From Acidiphilium sp. C61 (GTDB lineage: Bacteria > Pseudomonadota > Alphaproteobacteria > Acetobacterales > Acetobacteraceae), in contig NZ_CACTIA010000005.1 of the NCBI RefSeq assembly GCF_902712915.1, positions 682,001 through 746,000 on the forward strand: a stretch of DNA of 64,000 nt, read 5' to 3'. The position numbers and the translations under genes were made by a program. This document shows positions 1-9,418 of the stretch, piece after piece (within the stretch, counting starts at the first letter, position 1; each line of letters begins with the position of its first letter). The notes beneath the pieces were generated by a model. The model searched no databases and was not told where the DNA came from. It saw nothing but the letters and a program-made list of their open reading frames with translations.

Positions 1-2
1 CG

Positions 3-59
3 CACGACAACGCAACCGGCAATGCTGCCAGCCAGCCAACGGTCGGAGTTGAAAAATGA
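3..59 (+). CDS. 3' end of an upstream gene (possibly rapZ), partial
   Basis: An open frame enters from the left edge and stops with TGA at 57-59, giving the 4-base ATGA overlap with the next gene that recurs throughout this window. Only 18 residues are visible. In alphaproteobacteria the EIIA-Man gene usually follows hprK and rapZ, so rapZ is the natural guess, but nothing in these residues identifies it. Confidence 0.4.
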   Translation, partial: HDNATGNAASQPTVGVEK

Positions 60-478
60 TCGGTATGGTGCTGGTCAGTCATGGCAACCTTGGTGTTGCG
101 CTGCGGGAAGCCCTCGAACATGTCGTTGGGCCTCAGCGTAATATCGCGACCGTTTCCGTTGAGGCCGATGCCGATATAGAGACGCAACGGAAGGAGATCG
201 CGGAACGCGTGTCGGATGTCGATGCCGGCGACGGCGTCGTCGTGCTGACTGACATGTTCGGCGGTACGCCATGCAATCTGGCCATGAGTATGCTTGACCG
301 GGATGACGTGGAGGTCATCGCGGGTGTGAACCTGCCGATGCTCGTCAAACTGGCCAAAATACGCGGATCATACAACCTGTCTGATGCCGTTCACTGTGCT
401 GAGGAAGCAGGCCGTAAATATATTGCCTGCGGATCAGACATTCTCCACCCATCGGCTCCGAAACGCGCCTGCGGATGA
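56..478 (+). CDS. PTS EIIA component, mannose family (regulatory PTS)
   Basis: A 140-residue single-domain EIIA-Man protein. It opens with a hydrophobic strand followed by SHG, placing the phosphorylatable histidine at residue 9, and carries the family signature DMFGGTPCN around residues 66-74. It would accept phosphate from HPr in the cytoplasm. No EIIB, EIIC or EIID gene follows, so it probably works in the regulatory PTS of alphaproteobacteria rather than in sugar uptake. GGAG lies 7 bases before the ATG. Its stop overlaps the ptsH start by 4 bases, which suggests translational coupling. The family call is firm; the signalling output is inferred. Confidence 0.9.
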   Translation: MIGMVLVSHGNLGVALREALEHVVGPQRNIATVSVEADADIETQRKEIAERVSDVDAGDGVVVLTDMFGGTPCNLAMSMLDRDDVEVIAGVNLPMLVKLAKIRGSYNLSDAVHCAEEAGRKYIACGSDILHPSAPKRACG

Positions 479-768
479 ATACAGATCAATCGCCTGTTCG
501 GCTGACTCAAACAGTCACGATCACCAATACCCGCGGACTCCACGCCCGAGCTGCCGCCAAGCTTGTAACCCTTGCAGAAAAATTCAGTGCGGCACTGGAG
601 GTATCTCGGGATGGTCAAACCGTCTCCGCGCAGTCGATCATGGGATTGATGATGCTTGGCGCTGGGCTTGGATCGACTGTCGAGATTTCAGCAGAGGGAT
701 GGGATGCCAAAGAAGCCCTCGCTGCGGTGGTGGAACTGGTCGAGGCGGGGTTTTATGAGACGGGCTAA
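475..768 (+). CDS. ptsH: Phosphocarrier protein HPr
   Basis: A 97-residue HPr. The active-site histidine is H23 in TRGLHARAA, and the regulatory serine equivalent to Ser46 is S54 in AQSIMGLMML, so it can be a target of both Enzyme I and HPr kinase. It is slightly longer than the usual 85-90 residues because of about eight extra N-terminal residues. The gene overlaps the EIIA-Man gene by 4 bases and is followed 25 bases later by a strong intrinsic terminator, so it ends this PTS transcript. Enzyme I and HPr kinase are not in the window. Confidence 0.95.
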   Translation: MNTDQSPVRLTQTVTITNTRGLHARAAAKLVTLAEKFSAALEVSRDGQTVSAQSIMGLMMLGAGLGSTVEISAEGWDAKEALAAVVELVEAGFYETG

Positions 769-793
769 AAAGTACGAATAGTGCGCCAACAGA

Positions 794-828
794 AACAGGC
801 TCTGGATATTTCCAGAGCCTGTTTTTTT
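794..828 (+). terminator. Intrinsic terminator after ptsH
   Basis: A perfect 13-base inverted repeat (794-806 with 811-823) with a TATT loop, followed by a run of seven T ending at 828. It lies in the convergent gap between ptsH and the Bax inhibitor-1 gene. The T run serves plus-strand transcription. The minus side has only a short A/T stretch, so termination in that direction may be weaker. Confidence 0.93.
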
Positions 829-841
829 ATGGACACAGAAC

Positions 842-1612
842 TCAGTTTTTACGGTTACCCATGAACTGCAGGAGAAACAGGAACAGGTTAATGAAATTCA
901 AATATAACTGAAGCGCATCATATACACTTCGCTTCGCTGCTACATCGTCGCCGAAGCGGGATCCATATTGGAGATAATCCGCTTTGATTCTTTGCGTATC
1001 GTAAGCGGCGAGGCCAGTGAAAATCAGAACGCCAATCGCACTGATCGCGAATTGCACCACAGGGGAGTGCAGAAAAATATTTACGATCATGGCAACCAGC
1101 AGTCCAATGACACCCATCACCAGGAAACTGCCGAATTTGGTAAGGTCATTCCGCGTCGTGTAGCCGTAAAGGCTCATGCTGCCAAAGGTAACGGCCGTGA
1201 CAAAGAATGTCGTCAGAATAGACTGGCCGGTATAGACAAGGAAGATATTGGTTAGGCTCGCCCCCATCACAGCGCAGAACGCCCAGAACAGTGCCTGAGC
1301 CTGCGTCGTGCTGAGTTTGTTCACACCGAACGACATCACGAGCATGAACCCGAGCGGCGCGAAAATGCTGATATAAGCCAATATTCCCGGCTGACGTATC
1401 ATCGCGCCGCCAGGCGCCGCCACAAGGGGGTAAAAGGCGTTGATAAGGCCGGTATTGGCGATTGCGTAGGAGACGATCGCCGTCAGCAGAAGGCCAGACG
1501 CCATCCAATTATAGACCCGCAGCATGTATGCCCGCAGGCCTTCGTCCAGAACGCCTGTACCTGCCGCAACCGATGCGCTGCGATAGGAACGCATGTCAGG
1601 ACCCATAGCCAT
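842..1612 (-). CDS. Bax inhibitor-1 / YccA family membrane protein
   Basis: A 256-residue integral membrane protein of the BI-1 (TMBIM) family. After a roughly 28-residue cytoplasmic N-terminus come seven hydrophobic segments. The family motif FTGLAAYDTQRIK lies near residue 200, followed by the ALQLYLNFINLFLFLLQ segment and a short basic tail. Family members are inner-membrane proteins with proposed cation-leak or protease-regulating roles; the bacterial function is not settled. It follows rpsO on the same strand, 138 bases away with a hairpin between, so it may have its own promoter. pnp, which often follows rpsO, is not here. Confidence 0.9.
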   Translation of the reverse strand: MAMGPDMRSYRSASVAAGTGVLDEGLRAYMLRVYNWMASGLLLTAIVSYAIANTGLINAFYPLVAAPGGAMIRQPGILAYISIFAPLGFMLVMSFGVNKLSTTQAQALFWAFCAVMGASLTNIFLVYTGQSILTTFFVTAVTFGSMSLYGYTTRNDLTKFGSFLVMGVIGLLVAMIVNIFLHSPVVQFAISAIGVLIFTGLAAYDTQRIKADYLQYGSRFGDDVAAKRSVYDALQLYLNFINLFLFLLQFMGNRKN

Positions 1613-1674
1613 GATTGCTTGCCACTCCTCGTCAGGCGGCGGAATGCCACCATCAGCCTTATTTTGGCCATTCG

Positions 1675-1704
1675 CGCCCGCCGATCAAGCATAATCGGCG
1701 GGCG
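1675..1704 (-). terminator. GC-rich hairpin between rpsO and the Bax inhibitor-1 gene
   Basis: A perfect 11-base inverted repeat (1675-1685 with 1694-1704) with an 8-base loop, downstream of rpsO on the minus strand. No T run follows, so it could be a weak or factor-assisted terminator or a 3'-end stabilising hairpin. Confidence 0.45.
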
Positions 1705-1750
1705 GAGGATGAGATCGGTGTAACGATTTGGCGTTTGGAGGGAATTCAGC

Positions 1751-2020
1751 TCAGCGACGCAGGCCGAGACGACCGATCAGGGCTTCGTAACGCTTCACAT
1801 CCTGACGCTTGACATAGTCCAGAAGGCGGCGCCGGCGACCGACGAGCATGAGGAGGCCGCGGCGCGAGTGGAAATCCTTCGCATGCGTCTTCAGATGCTC
1901 GGTGAGATTGACAATCCGTTCGGTCAGAAGCGCAACCTGCACTTCCGGGCTGCCCGTGTCGCTGGGCTGTTTCGCGTATTCGCCAATCAGTTCCTGCCGG
2001 CGATCCGGTGTAATCGACAT
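1751..2020 (-). CDS. rpsO: 30S ribosomal protein S15
   Basis: An 89-residue S15 of standard length. It shows the conserved [16 protein letters not shown] block at residues 21-36 and [19 protein letters not shown] further on, which bind 16S rRNA in the platform of the small subunit. It begins 23 bases after the truB stop behind an AGGAG site, matching the conserved truB-rpsO order. The usual next gene, pnp, is replaced here by the Bax inhibitor-1 gene. Confidence 0.97.
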   Translation of the reverse strand: MSITPDRRQELIGEYAKQPSDTGSPEVQVALLTERIVNLTEHLKTHAKDFHSRRGLLMLVGRRRRLLDYVKRQDVKRYEALIGRLGLRR

Positions 2021-2043
2021 CGGATATACTCCTGTTTTTAAAG

Positions 2044-2979
2044 TTAAAGCACGCGTTCAGGCTTGAGCAGGCCGTCACCCAGCCGGCCCAGAGCCACAAA
2101 ACGGCCGCTCGTCATCAGCCGTGCCAACCCACCATTGGGATCACATGACGGATGAATCCGCCCCATGAACTGAACAAGGCTCAACGCCTGGCCATTTCCA
2201 AGGGCAGCAGCTTCCGTTTCGGTCAGGGCCAGAGCCGGGATGTCGTCCAGCGCGGTCCCGACGGGAAGCAGGAAACTCGAATCAGCACCGGGGCTATCGC
2301 CGGAATCGGTAATCTTGTCCAGCGGAATCGCCGCCGCCTCCTCGAACGGACCAACGGAAAGTCGACGCAGCGCAGCTATGTGGCCGACCGTGTTCACCGC
2401 CAGCGCCACATCGCGCGCGAGCGATCGCATGTAGACGCCTTTCCCCGATTCGACCTCGAAGATGGCATGATCTGCATCAGGCCGGTCAACCAGTTCAAAC
2501 CGCGACACCTGTGCCGGGCGAGGCGGCAATTCAGGAGCCAACCCGGCGCGGGCTAGGTCATACGCCCGTTCACCACCAATCTTGATGGCCGAGAAAGCGG
2601 GCGGCACCTGCATGATATTGCCCCGGAACCTCCCCAGAACCCCCTCGATTGCAGATGTTTCCGGACGTATGGCCGATGTCGCGACAACGGCCCCATCGGC
2701 ATCGTCGGTGTCACGGGCCTCACCGAAACAAAGGGTGAAGCGATAGCGCTTGGAGCCGTCCATGACGTAGGGCACCATCTTCGTTGCCCGCCCAAGGGCT
2801 ATTGGCAACACCCCCGTCGCCAGCGGATCGAGTGTACCGCCATGACCGACTTTGGCTGCCTGCAATGCCCGTTTGATGCGAGCCACAGCGTGAGCGCTGG
2901 TGATCCCTTGCGGCTTGTCCAGTATGATCCAGCCATCGATGATGCGTCCGCGTTTCTGCCGCGGCTGATGAGGCGCCAT
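2044..2979 (-). CDS. truB: tRNA pseudouridine(55) synthase
   Basis: TruB converts U55 to pseudouridine in the T-arm of tRNAs. The catalytic aspartate is D51 in [19 protein letters not shown], and the N-terminal [18 protein letters not shown] block is typical. The frame extends upstream to a TTG at 3039, but the ATG at 2979 has AGGATAAC in front and matches the usual family N-terminus, so I start there (311 residues). It precedes rpsO in a likely two-gene transcript and lies 85 bases after the prephenate dehydrogenase gene. Confidence 0.94.
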   Translation of the reverse strand: MAPHQPRQKRGRIIDGWIILDKPQGITSAHAVARIKRALQAAKVGHGGTLDPLATGVLPIALGRATKMVPYVMDGSKRYRFTLCFGEARDTDDADGAVVATSAIRPETSAIEGVLGRFRGNIMQVPPAFSAIKIGGERAYDLARAGLAPELPPRPAQVSRFELVDRPDADHAIFEVESGKGVYMRSLARDVALAVNTVGHIAALRRLSVGPFEEAAAIPLDKITDSGDSPGADSSFLLPVGTALDDIPALALTETEAAALGNGQALSLVQFMGRIHPSCDPNGGLARLMTSGRFVALGRLGDGLLKPERVL

Positions 2980-3064
2980 GTTATCCTGCAATGTCTTTGG
3001 GGTGCTGCGCCTGATAGCGAAGCCGGCATGGCGTGGCAAACGCTGCAGGCTTCGGTCAGCGAAA

Positions 3065-3952
3065 TCAGGCCTGATTGATGTCGATCAGGGCTTGCCGGAT
3101 CTTCCGGCCACGTAAAACCTTGTCTTCGATGTAGGCCGCGTCGCCCCAACGAACAGCCCGCGCCATAGCCTGCGCGTCTTCGGTGAATCGCGCGAGCATT
3201 TCCAGCAGAGCTTCCCGGTTGTTCAGGAAGACGTCCCGCCACATCGTGGGGTCGGATGCCGCAATACGCGTGAAATCCCGGAAACCGGAGGCCGCAAACT
3301 GCAGGACTTCCTTCCTCGTCTCGTCCGCCAGATCATCCGCTGTCCCGCAAATCGTAAACGCGATCAGGTGGGGCAGATGGCTTACGATGGCCACGACACG
3401 ATCGTGATGGGCTGCGTCCATCACGCTCACCATCGCGCCGGCGCGCTCCCAAAACAGCCTCATGCGGGCAACGGCGTCCTGGTCAGTCCCGGTTACGGGC
3501 GTCAGGAGGCACCAGCGTCCCTTGAAAAGATCCGCGAAGCCGGCATCGGGGCCGGAAAATTCGGTTCCCGCCATCGGATGCGCCGGCACGAAGTGAACCC
3601 CATCCGGTAGATGCGGACCGATGTCACGGATGACCGACTGCTTGGTCGAGCCGACATCGCTGACAATTGCGCCCGGCGCGATATGGGGCCCCACGATCTC
3701 CGCCAAGGCGGCATAGGCACCGACCGGCGCGCAAAAGATCACGCAGTCGGCCCCCTGCACGGCGCGTGCCGGATCGATCTCGCATTCATCGGCGATGCCG
3801 AGTTCGGCTACCCGATCGAGGGTTGCCTGCGTGCGGGCATTGGCCACGACGGTCCGGGCAAGATCCCCGCGTTCGCGGGCAATCCGTGCAATCGATGACC
3901 CGATGAGCCCGAAGCCGAGCAGCACAAGCCGGTTGAACAGTGGCTCAGGCAT
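3065..3952 (-). CDS. tyrC: Prephenate/arogenate dehydrogenase
   Basis: A 295-residue NAD(P)-dependent TyrA-type dehydrogenase for tyrosine synthesis. The Rossmann motif GFGLIG is at residues 13-18, SDVGSTK at 98-104, HPMAGTE at 125-131 and SHLPH at 191-195, all active-site blocks of the family. There is no fused chorismate mutase or ACT domain, as expected for the alphaproteobacterial cyclohexadienyl type. The start overlaps the end of hisC by 8 bases. The frame remains open far upstream, antisense-like through hisC, but the ATG at 3952 directly precedes the nucleotide-binding strand. Whether prephenate or arogenate is preferred cannot be read from sequence. Confidence 0.92.
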   Translation of the reverse strand: MPEPLFNRLVLLGFGLIGSSIARIARERGDLARTVVANARTQATLDRVAELGIADECEIDPARAVQGADCVIFCAPVGAYAALAEIVGPHIAPGAIVSDVGSTKQSVIRDIGPHLPDGVHFVPAHPMAGTEFSGPDAGFADLFKGRWCLLTPVTGTDQDAVARMRLFWERAGAMVSVMDAAHHDRVVAIVSHLPHLIAFTICGTADDLADETRKEVLQFAASGFRDFTRIAASDPTMWRDVFLNNREALLEMLARFTEDAQAMARAVRWGDAAYIEDKVLRGRKIRQALIDINQA

Positions 3953-5039
3953 GCTGTCGGCCAAACTCGTCGAGCGCATCAGCCGCAGCGGCGCACTCAT
4001 CATCGGTCCCGATCGTGATTCTGAGGCATTGCGGCAACCCGTAAGCTGCCACCCGCCGGACGATGATGCCGCGGTTGCGCAGATGCAGGTCCGCGGCGGC
4101 GGCGCGATCCGTTGTTTCCATATCGGCAAGCAGGAAATTCGCGCTGCTCGGCCAGACATGGAACCCTGCTCGCTGGATACGGGCCGAGAGTTCGGCCCGC
4201 GCCCGGGTATTGTGGCTCCGGCTGCGTTGCACCCACCCCTGCTCGGCCAGCGCCGCAATCCCCGCTGCCGCGGCAGGTCCGCTCACGTTGAAAGGCATCC
4301 TCGTCCGGTTGAGCACGTCGATGATCGCCGGCGCTGCATACGCCCATCCGAGCCTCAGGCCACCCAGACCGAAGATCTTGGAAAATGTCCGGGTCATCAC
4401 CGTGTTTTCACTCGCATCGACCAGGCCGACGCCTGGATCGTAGTCACCGTCTTCGACATATTCCGCATAGGCCGCATCCAGCACCAGCAGGACATGCGAT
4501 GGCAACTGACGCCGCAGCCGCACGATCTCGGCAGACGGCACGAGCGTGCCGGTGGGGTTGTTGGGGTTGGCCAGGAATACAAGCCGGGTGGCCGGTGTCA
4601 CTTCGGCGAGCATGGCATCGATATCGGCGGTCAGGTCGCGCTCCGCAGCCTTGCGCACCTCCATGCCCGCGAGCCGCGCAGCGATCTCGTAGATCAGAAA
4701 CCCATGGCGGCTCATGACCAGTTCGGTGCCCGGCCCGCCATAGGACTGGATGAGCAGGGAAATCAGGTCATCGGACCCGTTGCCGCAAACAATCCTGGCC
4801 GGATCGAGATCAAAATGCCGGCCAATCGCGTTGCGCAGTTCGACGGCGCCGCCATCGGGATATCTGTGAATCTTCGACGCAACGGTCTGCAACGCGGCAA
4901 TAGCACCGGGAGGAGGGCCAAAGGCCCCCTCATTCGACGACAGCTTGATGACCCGGCTTACTCCGTTCAGATGGGATTCACCGCCGACATAGGGCGGCAC
5001 GGAGAATACGGCGGGCCGAGCCGCAGGCGATCCGGTCAT
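3945..5039 (-). CDS. hisC: Histidinol-phosphate / aromatic aminotransferase
   Basis: A 364-residue class I PLP aminotransferase of the HisC subgroup. NPNNPTG spans residues 158-164, the PLP-ring aspartate is D188 in LDAAY, and the Schiff-base lysine is K221 in [17 protein letters not shown]. Its place between chorismate mutase and the TyrC-type dehydrogenase, with overlaps on both sides, indicates that it transaminates aromatic precursors (prephenate or hydroxyphenylpyruvate) as well as, or instead of, imidazole-acetol phosphate. A hisC-tyrC pair with a broad-specificity enzyme is known from Zymomonas. No other his gene is in the window. Confidence 0.92.
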   Translation of the reverse strand: MTGSPAARPAVFSVPPYVGGESHLNGVSRVIKLSSNEGAFGPPPGAIAALQTVASKIHRYPDGGAVELRNAIGRHFDLDPARIVCGNGSDDLISLLIQSYGGPGTELVMSRHGFLIYEIAARLAGMEVRKAAERDLTADIDAMLAEVTPATRLVFLANPNNPTGTLVPSAEIVRLRRQLPSHVLLVLDAAYAEYVEDGDYDPGVGLVDASENTVMTRTFSKIFGLGGLRLGWAYAAPAIIDVLNRTRMPFNVSGPAAAAGIAALAEQGWVQRSRSHNTRARAELSARIQRAGFHVWPSSANFLLADMETTDRAAAADLHLRNRGIIVRRVAAYGLPQCLRITIGTDDECAAAADALDEFGRQHA

Positions 5040-5923
5040 CGCATCATGCCCGATGCGCCGATTGGGCTGGCATAGGCACCAAGCACGACCGGCGGTGCAG
5101 GGAACGTCGAAATAGCGCCAAGCCGCGGGTCCTCGCGCGGAATATAGCCATCAACGTCCGCCAGCGCATAAGCCGCCTCCCGCCTCGCAATCCGGCGGAT
5201 CAGCAACGAACCGACATCGAACCCTGCGTCGCGCAGGATCCCGAGGATCCGTGCAGTGCTGGTATCGGGAACAATCTCGATCCCGATCAGGCTCCTGTCT
5301 TCGCCGCTCGCATCCGGAACGAACGACGACACGACATAGGCTTCCGACTGAGGCACCCCTTCACCGCGCTTCGCCCAGAACGGCAACTTCGCGACGATCG
5401 ACAGCCGCGGGAGGCCGCCATGCATCAGGCCGACCCACCATGCCGCCTGATCGTCATCCTCATCGGATGGGATGGGCAAGACGGCCGCATGGGCAATTTC
5501 ACTCGTGATGTCTGTGAGTGCCTGCGAGGGCGTGCGATGCCGGCGCATGGACGTCAGCGGTCCGAAATGTTCACGGGCCAGGGCAAGCAAATCAGCCTGA
5601 CCGCCATCCGCAACGGCAATGACAAGCCCACCCTCGATCATCAGGGCGCCGGAAAAGAGTTCCCGCCAGATCCTTGTGATCGTATGCGGCGGCAGCCCTC
5701 CCTCGTGGCGGGCGAGCAGGCGGCGCAGAATCGCGGCCTCGCGGCCAGGCCGGATCATCACACCGCGCTTCCCGCCTTGCGAACGCACACGCTCGATGAT
5801 TTCCGCGCGCTGCATCAGCATGTCGTGGATACGGTCGTCGAGGGAGTCGATTTCGGCGCGAAGCCGGGACAGCGCCTCCGGGGCGGTGTCCTGAGGAGGT
5901 GATGCAGGCGGCATTTCAGACAT
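5036..5923 (-). CDS. Chorismate mutase (AroQ class) with a C-terminal regulatory region
   Basis: Residues 15-98 form an all-helical AroQ chorismate mutase domain (start of motif [20 protein letters not shown]). The remaining roughly 200 residues resemble neither prephenate dehydratase catalysis nor DAHP synthase. A late stretch ([20 protein letters not shown]) looks like an ACT-type ligand-binding fold, so feedback control is likely. The total is 295 residues from the ATG at 5923, chosen because the longer frame begins inside the divergent metX gene. The stop overlaps hisC by 4 bases. It is the first gene of the aromatic operon and makes prephenate for the two downstream enzymes. Confidence 0.85.
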   Translation of the reverse strand: MSEMPPASPPQDTAPEALSRLRAEIDSLDDRIHDMLMQRAEIIERVRSQGGKRGVMIRPGREAAILRRLLARHEGGLPPHTITRIWRELFSGALMIEGGLVIAVADGGQADLLALAREHFGPLTSMRRHRTPSQALTDITSEIAHAAVLPIPSDEDDDQAAWWVGLMHGGLPRLSIVAKLPFWAKRGEGVPQSEAYVVSSFVPDASGEDRSLIGIEIVPDTSTARILGILRDAGFDVGSLLIRRIARREAAYALADVDGYIPREDPRLGAISTFPAPPVVLGAYASPIGASGMMR

Positions 5924-5976
5924 GGCATTCCAATAAGCTGAATTCGACTTTAACTGATACAGGAGGTTCGCCACAC

Positions 5977-5997
5977 GGCAAGCCCCATCCTTGCCGC
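5977..5997 (+). other. Hairpin in the metX leader / divergent intergenic region
   Basis: The 105-base gap between the chorismate mutase start (5923) and metX (6029) must hold both promoters. It contains a perfect 7-base inverted repeat, CGGCAAG with CTTGCCG, and a 7-base C-rich loop. Four loop bases (CCCA) could pair with TGGG at 6004-6007. I cannot match it to the SAM-II core that sits before metX or metA in some alphaproteobacteria. Confidence 0.3.
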
Positions 5998-6028
5998 ATG
6001 CTTGGGTTGAGCGCATATCCTGCGAGCC

Positions 6029-7174
6029 ATGGACCACTCACCCTTTCCCGATATTCCCCATCAGAAGGTATCGTTTCCCGATGGCCTTGCTCTGGATTGC
6101 GGCGTGACGCTCCAGCGGCTCGAAGTCGCATACCGGACATATGGCACACTCAATGCAGAAAAAAACAACGCGGTTCTGATCTGTCATGCCCTGACGGGCG
6201 ACCAGTATGTGGCGGAGCAACACCCGCTGACCGGCAAGCCTGGCTGGTGGAACGCGCTGGTGGGGCCGGGCAAGCCAATCGATACACGACGGTTTTTCGT
6301 GGTCTGCGCGAATGTTCTGGGCGGCTGCATGGGCTCGACAGGCCCTCGCAGCCCGCGGAACCATGAAACCGACGATGCCTGGTCGGTCGATTTTCCTGCC
6401 ATCACCATCCAGGACATGGTGAGAGCCCAAAAGAAGCTGATCGACTGGCTGGGAATCGAACGGCTTTTTGCCGTTGTCGGCGGCTCGATGGGCGGCATGC
6501 AGGTACTGGCCTGGGCGTCGATGTATCCGGACCAGGTCTTCGCTGCGGTTCCGATCGCGACAGCGCCATACCACTCCGCACAGAACATCGCCTTTCATGA
6601 GGTCGGCCGGCAGGCGATCTATACCGACCCGGATTTTCACGACGGTCACTACCGCGCACATGGGGTGATCCCCGCACGCGGGCTCGCTGTCGCCCGCATG
6701 ACCGCGCACATCACCTATCTTTCCGAAGCGGCGCTGACGCGAAAATTCGGCCGGCGCCTGCAGCGCCAGACCGCCCTCCCCTCGCCGCTGTTCGGAGAGC
6801 GTTTCGCCGTCGAGAGCTACCTCGAGCATCAAGGGTCGAGTTTTGTGCGCCGCTTCGATGCGAACTCATATATCGTGATCACGCGGGCGATGGATTATTT
6901 CGACCTCGCTGCCGACCATGGAGGATCGCTGGCTGTGGCCTTTCGCCACACGAAATCGCGTTTCCTGCTGGTCTCGTTCAGTTCCGACTGGCTGTTTCCG
7001 ACCGCCGAAAGCCGAACGATGGCCCGCGCGCTGAACCAGGTCGCCGCAAATGTCAGTTTTGTCGAAATCCTGAGCGACAAGGGACATGATGCCTTCCTGC
7101 TCGATGAGCCGGATTTCCACCGCACGGTTGCCGGCTTCATCTCCGGCGCGGCGGAAGCGGCGGGGCTGCAATGA
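6029..7174 (+). CDS. metX: Homoserine O-acetyltransferase
   Basis: A 381-residue alpha/beta-hydrolase-fold acyltransferase that activates homoserine for methionine synthesis. The catalytic triad is visible: S153 in [11 protein letters not shown]320 in SSDWLFP and H353 in DKGHDAFL. The family block CHALTGDQY is at residues 52-60. Sequence alone does not rule out succinyl-CoA use, because some MetX proteins take it. The next gene, metW, overlaps by 4 bases, the standard alphaproteobacterial metXW pair. It is transcribed divergently from the aromatic amino-acid operon. Confidence 0.95.
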   Translation: MDHSPFPDIPHQKVSFPDGLALDCGVTLQRLEVAYRTYGTLNAEKNNAVLICHALTGDQYVAEQHPLTGKPGWWNALVGPGKPIDTRRFFVVCANVLGGCMGSTGPRSPRNHETDDAWSVDFPAITIQDMVRAQKKLIDWLGIERLFAVVGGSMGGMQVLAWASMYPDQVFAAVPIATAPYHSAQNIAFHEVGRQAIYTDPDFHDGHYRAHGVIPARGLAVARMTAHITYLSEAALTRKFGRRLQRQTALPSPLFGERFAVESYLEHQGSSFVRRFDANSYIVITRAMDYFDLAADHGGSLAVAFRHTKSRFLLVSFSSDWLFPTAESRTMARALNQVAANVSFVEILSDKGHDAFLLDEPDFHRTVAGFISGAAEAAGLQ

Positions 7175-7824
7175 GCCAGGCAACACCGGTGCGGTTCGTT
7201 GCCAAAAACCTGCGTGTCGATCTTGAATTGATCGCAGGGATGATCCCCCCGGGCTCCCGCGTGCTTGATATCGGCTGCGGCGATGGGGCGTTGATCGACC
7301 TTCTGGCCCGCACCCGGCGATGCGATGCCCGCGGCATCGAGATCGACATGGCCGAAGTCACCCGCGCCGTCGCGCATGGCCTGCCGGTGATGCAGGGAGA
7401 CGCGGATACCGACCTTATCCATTACCCCGACAACACATTCGATTATGTCGTTCTGTCGCGCACGCTCCAGGCTGTCGAACAGCCGCGCGAAGTGCTGCGC
7501 CAGATGCTGCGCGTCGGCACCAGGGCGATCGTCAGCTTTCCGAATTTCGGTCACTGGAGCCTGCGCTGGCAGTTATTCTCGACAGGCCGCATGCCGATGA
7601 CCACGACGTGGAACCGGATGTGGTACGAGACACCCAACATCCATCCCTGCACGATCCGCGACTTCTTCGACCTCTGTGCGAAGGACCGCTATCAGGTCGA
7701 ACAATGGCTGGCGGCCGACGAGGCCGGGCGGCGTGCGCCGTGGCGCCGCTTTCCGCTGCTGGCCAATCTGTTCGGCGAGCAGGGTTTGTTCGTGTTGAAG
7801 CGCGAACTGGCGATGGAAAGCTGA
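7171..7824 (+). CDS. metW: Methionine biosynthesis protein MetW
   Basis: A 217-residue class I SAM-methyltransferase-fold protein with motif [10 protein letters not shown] at residues 31-39. It starts inside the metX stop (ATGA). MetW is genetically linked to metX and in several bacteria is needed for acyl transfer to homoserine, but its own chemistry is not established. The strict coupling here supports a MetX partner role. A 22-base gap separates it from the ABC exporter genes. Confidence 0.93.
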   Translation: MSQATPVRFVAKNLRVDLELIAGMIPPGSRVLDIGCGDGALIDLLARTRRCDARGIEIDMAEVTRAVAHGLPVMQGDADTDLIHYPDNTFDYVVLSRTLQAVEQPREVLRQMLRVGTRAIVSFPNFGHWSLRWQLFSTGRMPMTTTWNRMWYETPNIHPCTIRDFFDLCAKDRYQVEQWLAADEAGRRAPWRRFPLLANLFGEQGLFVLKRELAMES

Positions 7825-7846
7825 AACCGGTATCGCGCCGCTCCCC

Positions 7847-8584
7847 ATGGACGCAGTGATTGTCGAAAATCTGACCAAGCGTTTTGGCACTGTCCGCGCC
7901 GTCGACAGTGTCAGCTTCCGCCTGCCCGCCGGGACGACTTGCGGCTTGCTGGGAGGAAATGGCGCCGGCAAGACGACCACGATTTCCATGCTTCTCGGTA
8001 TCCTGGCGCCTGACGCCGGCTCGATCGAGGTGCTCGGACACGATATGGCGCGAGACCGGTTCGCAGCACTCGCCCGGATGAACTATTCCTCACCCTATGT
8101 CGCCCTGCCGATGCGGCTGACCGTCAGTGAAAATCTCCGCGTCTACGGCCACCTCTACAACGTGCCTCGGCTTGAGAACCGGATTCGCGAACTGGCGCGG
8201 GATTTTGACCTCGAGGGACTCCTCTCGCGCAAGGCGGGAGCCCTTTCAGCGGGGCAAAAAACCCGAGTAGCGTTGGCAAAGTCTCTGATCAACCGACCAT
8301 CCCTGCTCCTGCTCGATGAACCGACCGCCAGTCTCGATCCAGATACAGCTGATTACGTGCGCGGCGTCCTCGAGCGATATCGCGACGAAACCGGGGCAGC
8401 CATTCTGCTCGCGTCGCACAACATGGCCGAGGTCGAACGACTCTGCTCCCAGGTCCTCATGATGAAAGGCGGGCGGATCGTCGACCGCGGCACGCCGGGC
8501 GACCTGATCACGCGCTACGGCCGCGACGATCTGGAACAGGTCTTTCTCGCCATCGCGCGCAATCCGGAGACGCTGCCGCCGTGA
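7847..8584 (+). CDS. ABC transporter ATP-binding protein (ABC-2 exporter type)
   Basis: A 245-residue nucleotide-binding subunit. Walker A is GGNGAGKTT at residues 36-44, the signature is LSAGQ at 133-137 in place of LSGGQ, and Walker B LLLLDE is at 153-158 followed by PTASLD. The usual Q-loop glutamine is not obvious: the corresponding stretch reads MNYSSPYVALPMRLTVSENL. It overlaps the permease gene by 4 bases, so the two form one exporter. The substrate is unknown; relatives of this type include drug and lipid-linked exporters. Confidence 0.9.
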   Translation: MDAVIVENLTKRFGTVRAVDSVSFRLPAGTTCGLLGGNGAGKTTTISMLLGILAPDAGSIEVLGHDMARDRFAALARMNYSSPYVALPMRLTVSENLRVYGHLYNVPRLENRIRELARDFDLEGLLSRKAGALSAGQKTRVALAKSLINRPSLLLLDEPTASLDPDTADYVRGVLERYRDETGAAILLASHNMAEVERLCSQVLMMKGGRIVDRGTPGDLITRYGRDDLEQVFLAIARNPETLPP

Positions 8585-9381
8585 TCGCCGCCCTTCGCCG
8601 GATATGGGGTCTGATCTATCGCCATCTCTGCCTTTACCGGCGGTCCTGGCCACGGGTTCTCGAACTCGCCTACTGGCCCACCCTGGAATTGCTGATCTGG
8701 GGGTTCACGGCTCAGTTCGTCATGAAGGGCCATGCCGATCTGGCGATCCGCACCGCCGGCGCGCTGATCGGCGGCGTGCTGCTCTGGGAAGTCGCCCTCC
8801 GCGCCCAGATGGGTGTTACCATTTCATTCCTGGAAGAAATCTGGTCACGCAATCTCGGCCATGTCTTTGTCAGCCCCCTGCGGCCGCGCGAAATGGTGCT
8901 GGCACTGCTTGGCGTCTCGGTCCTGCGCACGGTCGCGGGTCTCACGCCGGCCGCCGGGATCGCTTTCTTTCTCTACGAATTCAATATCTTCACGTTCGGC
9001 CCCGCTTTGATCCTGTTTGTCGCCAATCTTTTCCTGATGGGATGGTGGCTTGCGCTCTGCGTGATTTCCCTCCTGTTCCGCTATGGGGCATCGGCTGAGG
9101 CGCTCGCCTGGACGCTCGCTTTCGGGCTTACCCCGGTCGCCTGCGTGTTTTATCCGGTCTCGGTTCTGCCGCCATGGCTGCGCCCGGTTGCCGAAGCCCT
9201 GCCGGCCGCACATATCTTCGCCGGCATGCGCACCGCGCTGTATCACCACAAGACGGATATCGGCCAGCTTGCGATTGCTGCCGGGCTGAACCTGTTCTGG
9301 ATGGGCTGCGCCGGTTTGATATTCGCATTGCAGTTCAGGGCAGCCCGCCGCAGCGGCGCTCTGGTCACGATCGGCGAATGA
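8581..9381 (+). CDS. ABC-2 type transporter permease
   Basis: A 266-residue inner-membrane protein with about six hydrophobic segments in the ABC-2 arrangement. It starts with GTG inside the stop codon of the ATPase gene (GTGA). The stretch FGLTPVACVFYPVSVLPPWL before the last segments is the typical pre-helix region of this permease family. With the preceding ATPase it would form a homodimeric exporter. No cargo-specific gene is adjacent, so the substrate stays open. Confidence 0.88.
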   Translation: MIAALRRIWGLIYRHLCLYRRSWPRVLELAYWPTLELLIWGFTAQFVMKGHADLAIRTAGALIGGVLLWEVALRAQMGVTISFLEEIWSRNLGHVFVSPLRPREMVLALLGVSVLRTVAGLTPAAGIAFFLYEFNIFTFGPALILFVANLFLMGWWLALCVISLLFRYGASAEALAWTLAFGLTPVACVFYPVSVLPPWLRPVAEALPAAHIFAGMRTALYHHKTDIGQLAIAAGLNLFWMGCAGLIFALQFRAARRSGALVTIGE

Positions 9382-9418
9382 TCGTTCACTCCCCCTCCCG
9401 CAATCCACGGAATCCAAC

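Noticed and set aside
3795..5075. 426-codon open frame antisense to hisC and tyrC
   Set aside because: It mirrors two certain genes. Long antisense frames are expected at high G+C, and the product shows no family features.
5924..6028. SAM-II riboswitch before metX
   Set aside because: I could not find the conserved pseudoknot core or its sequence blocks; only a simple hairpin is visible.
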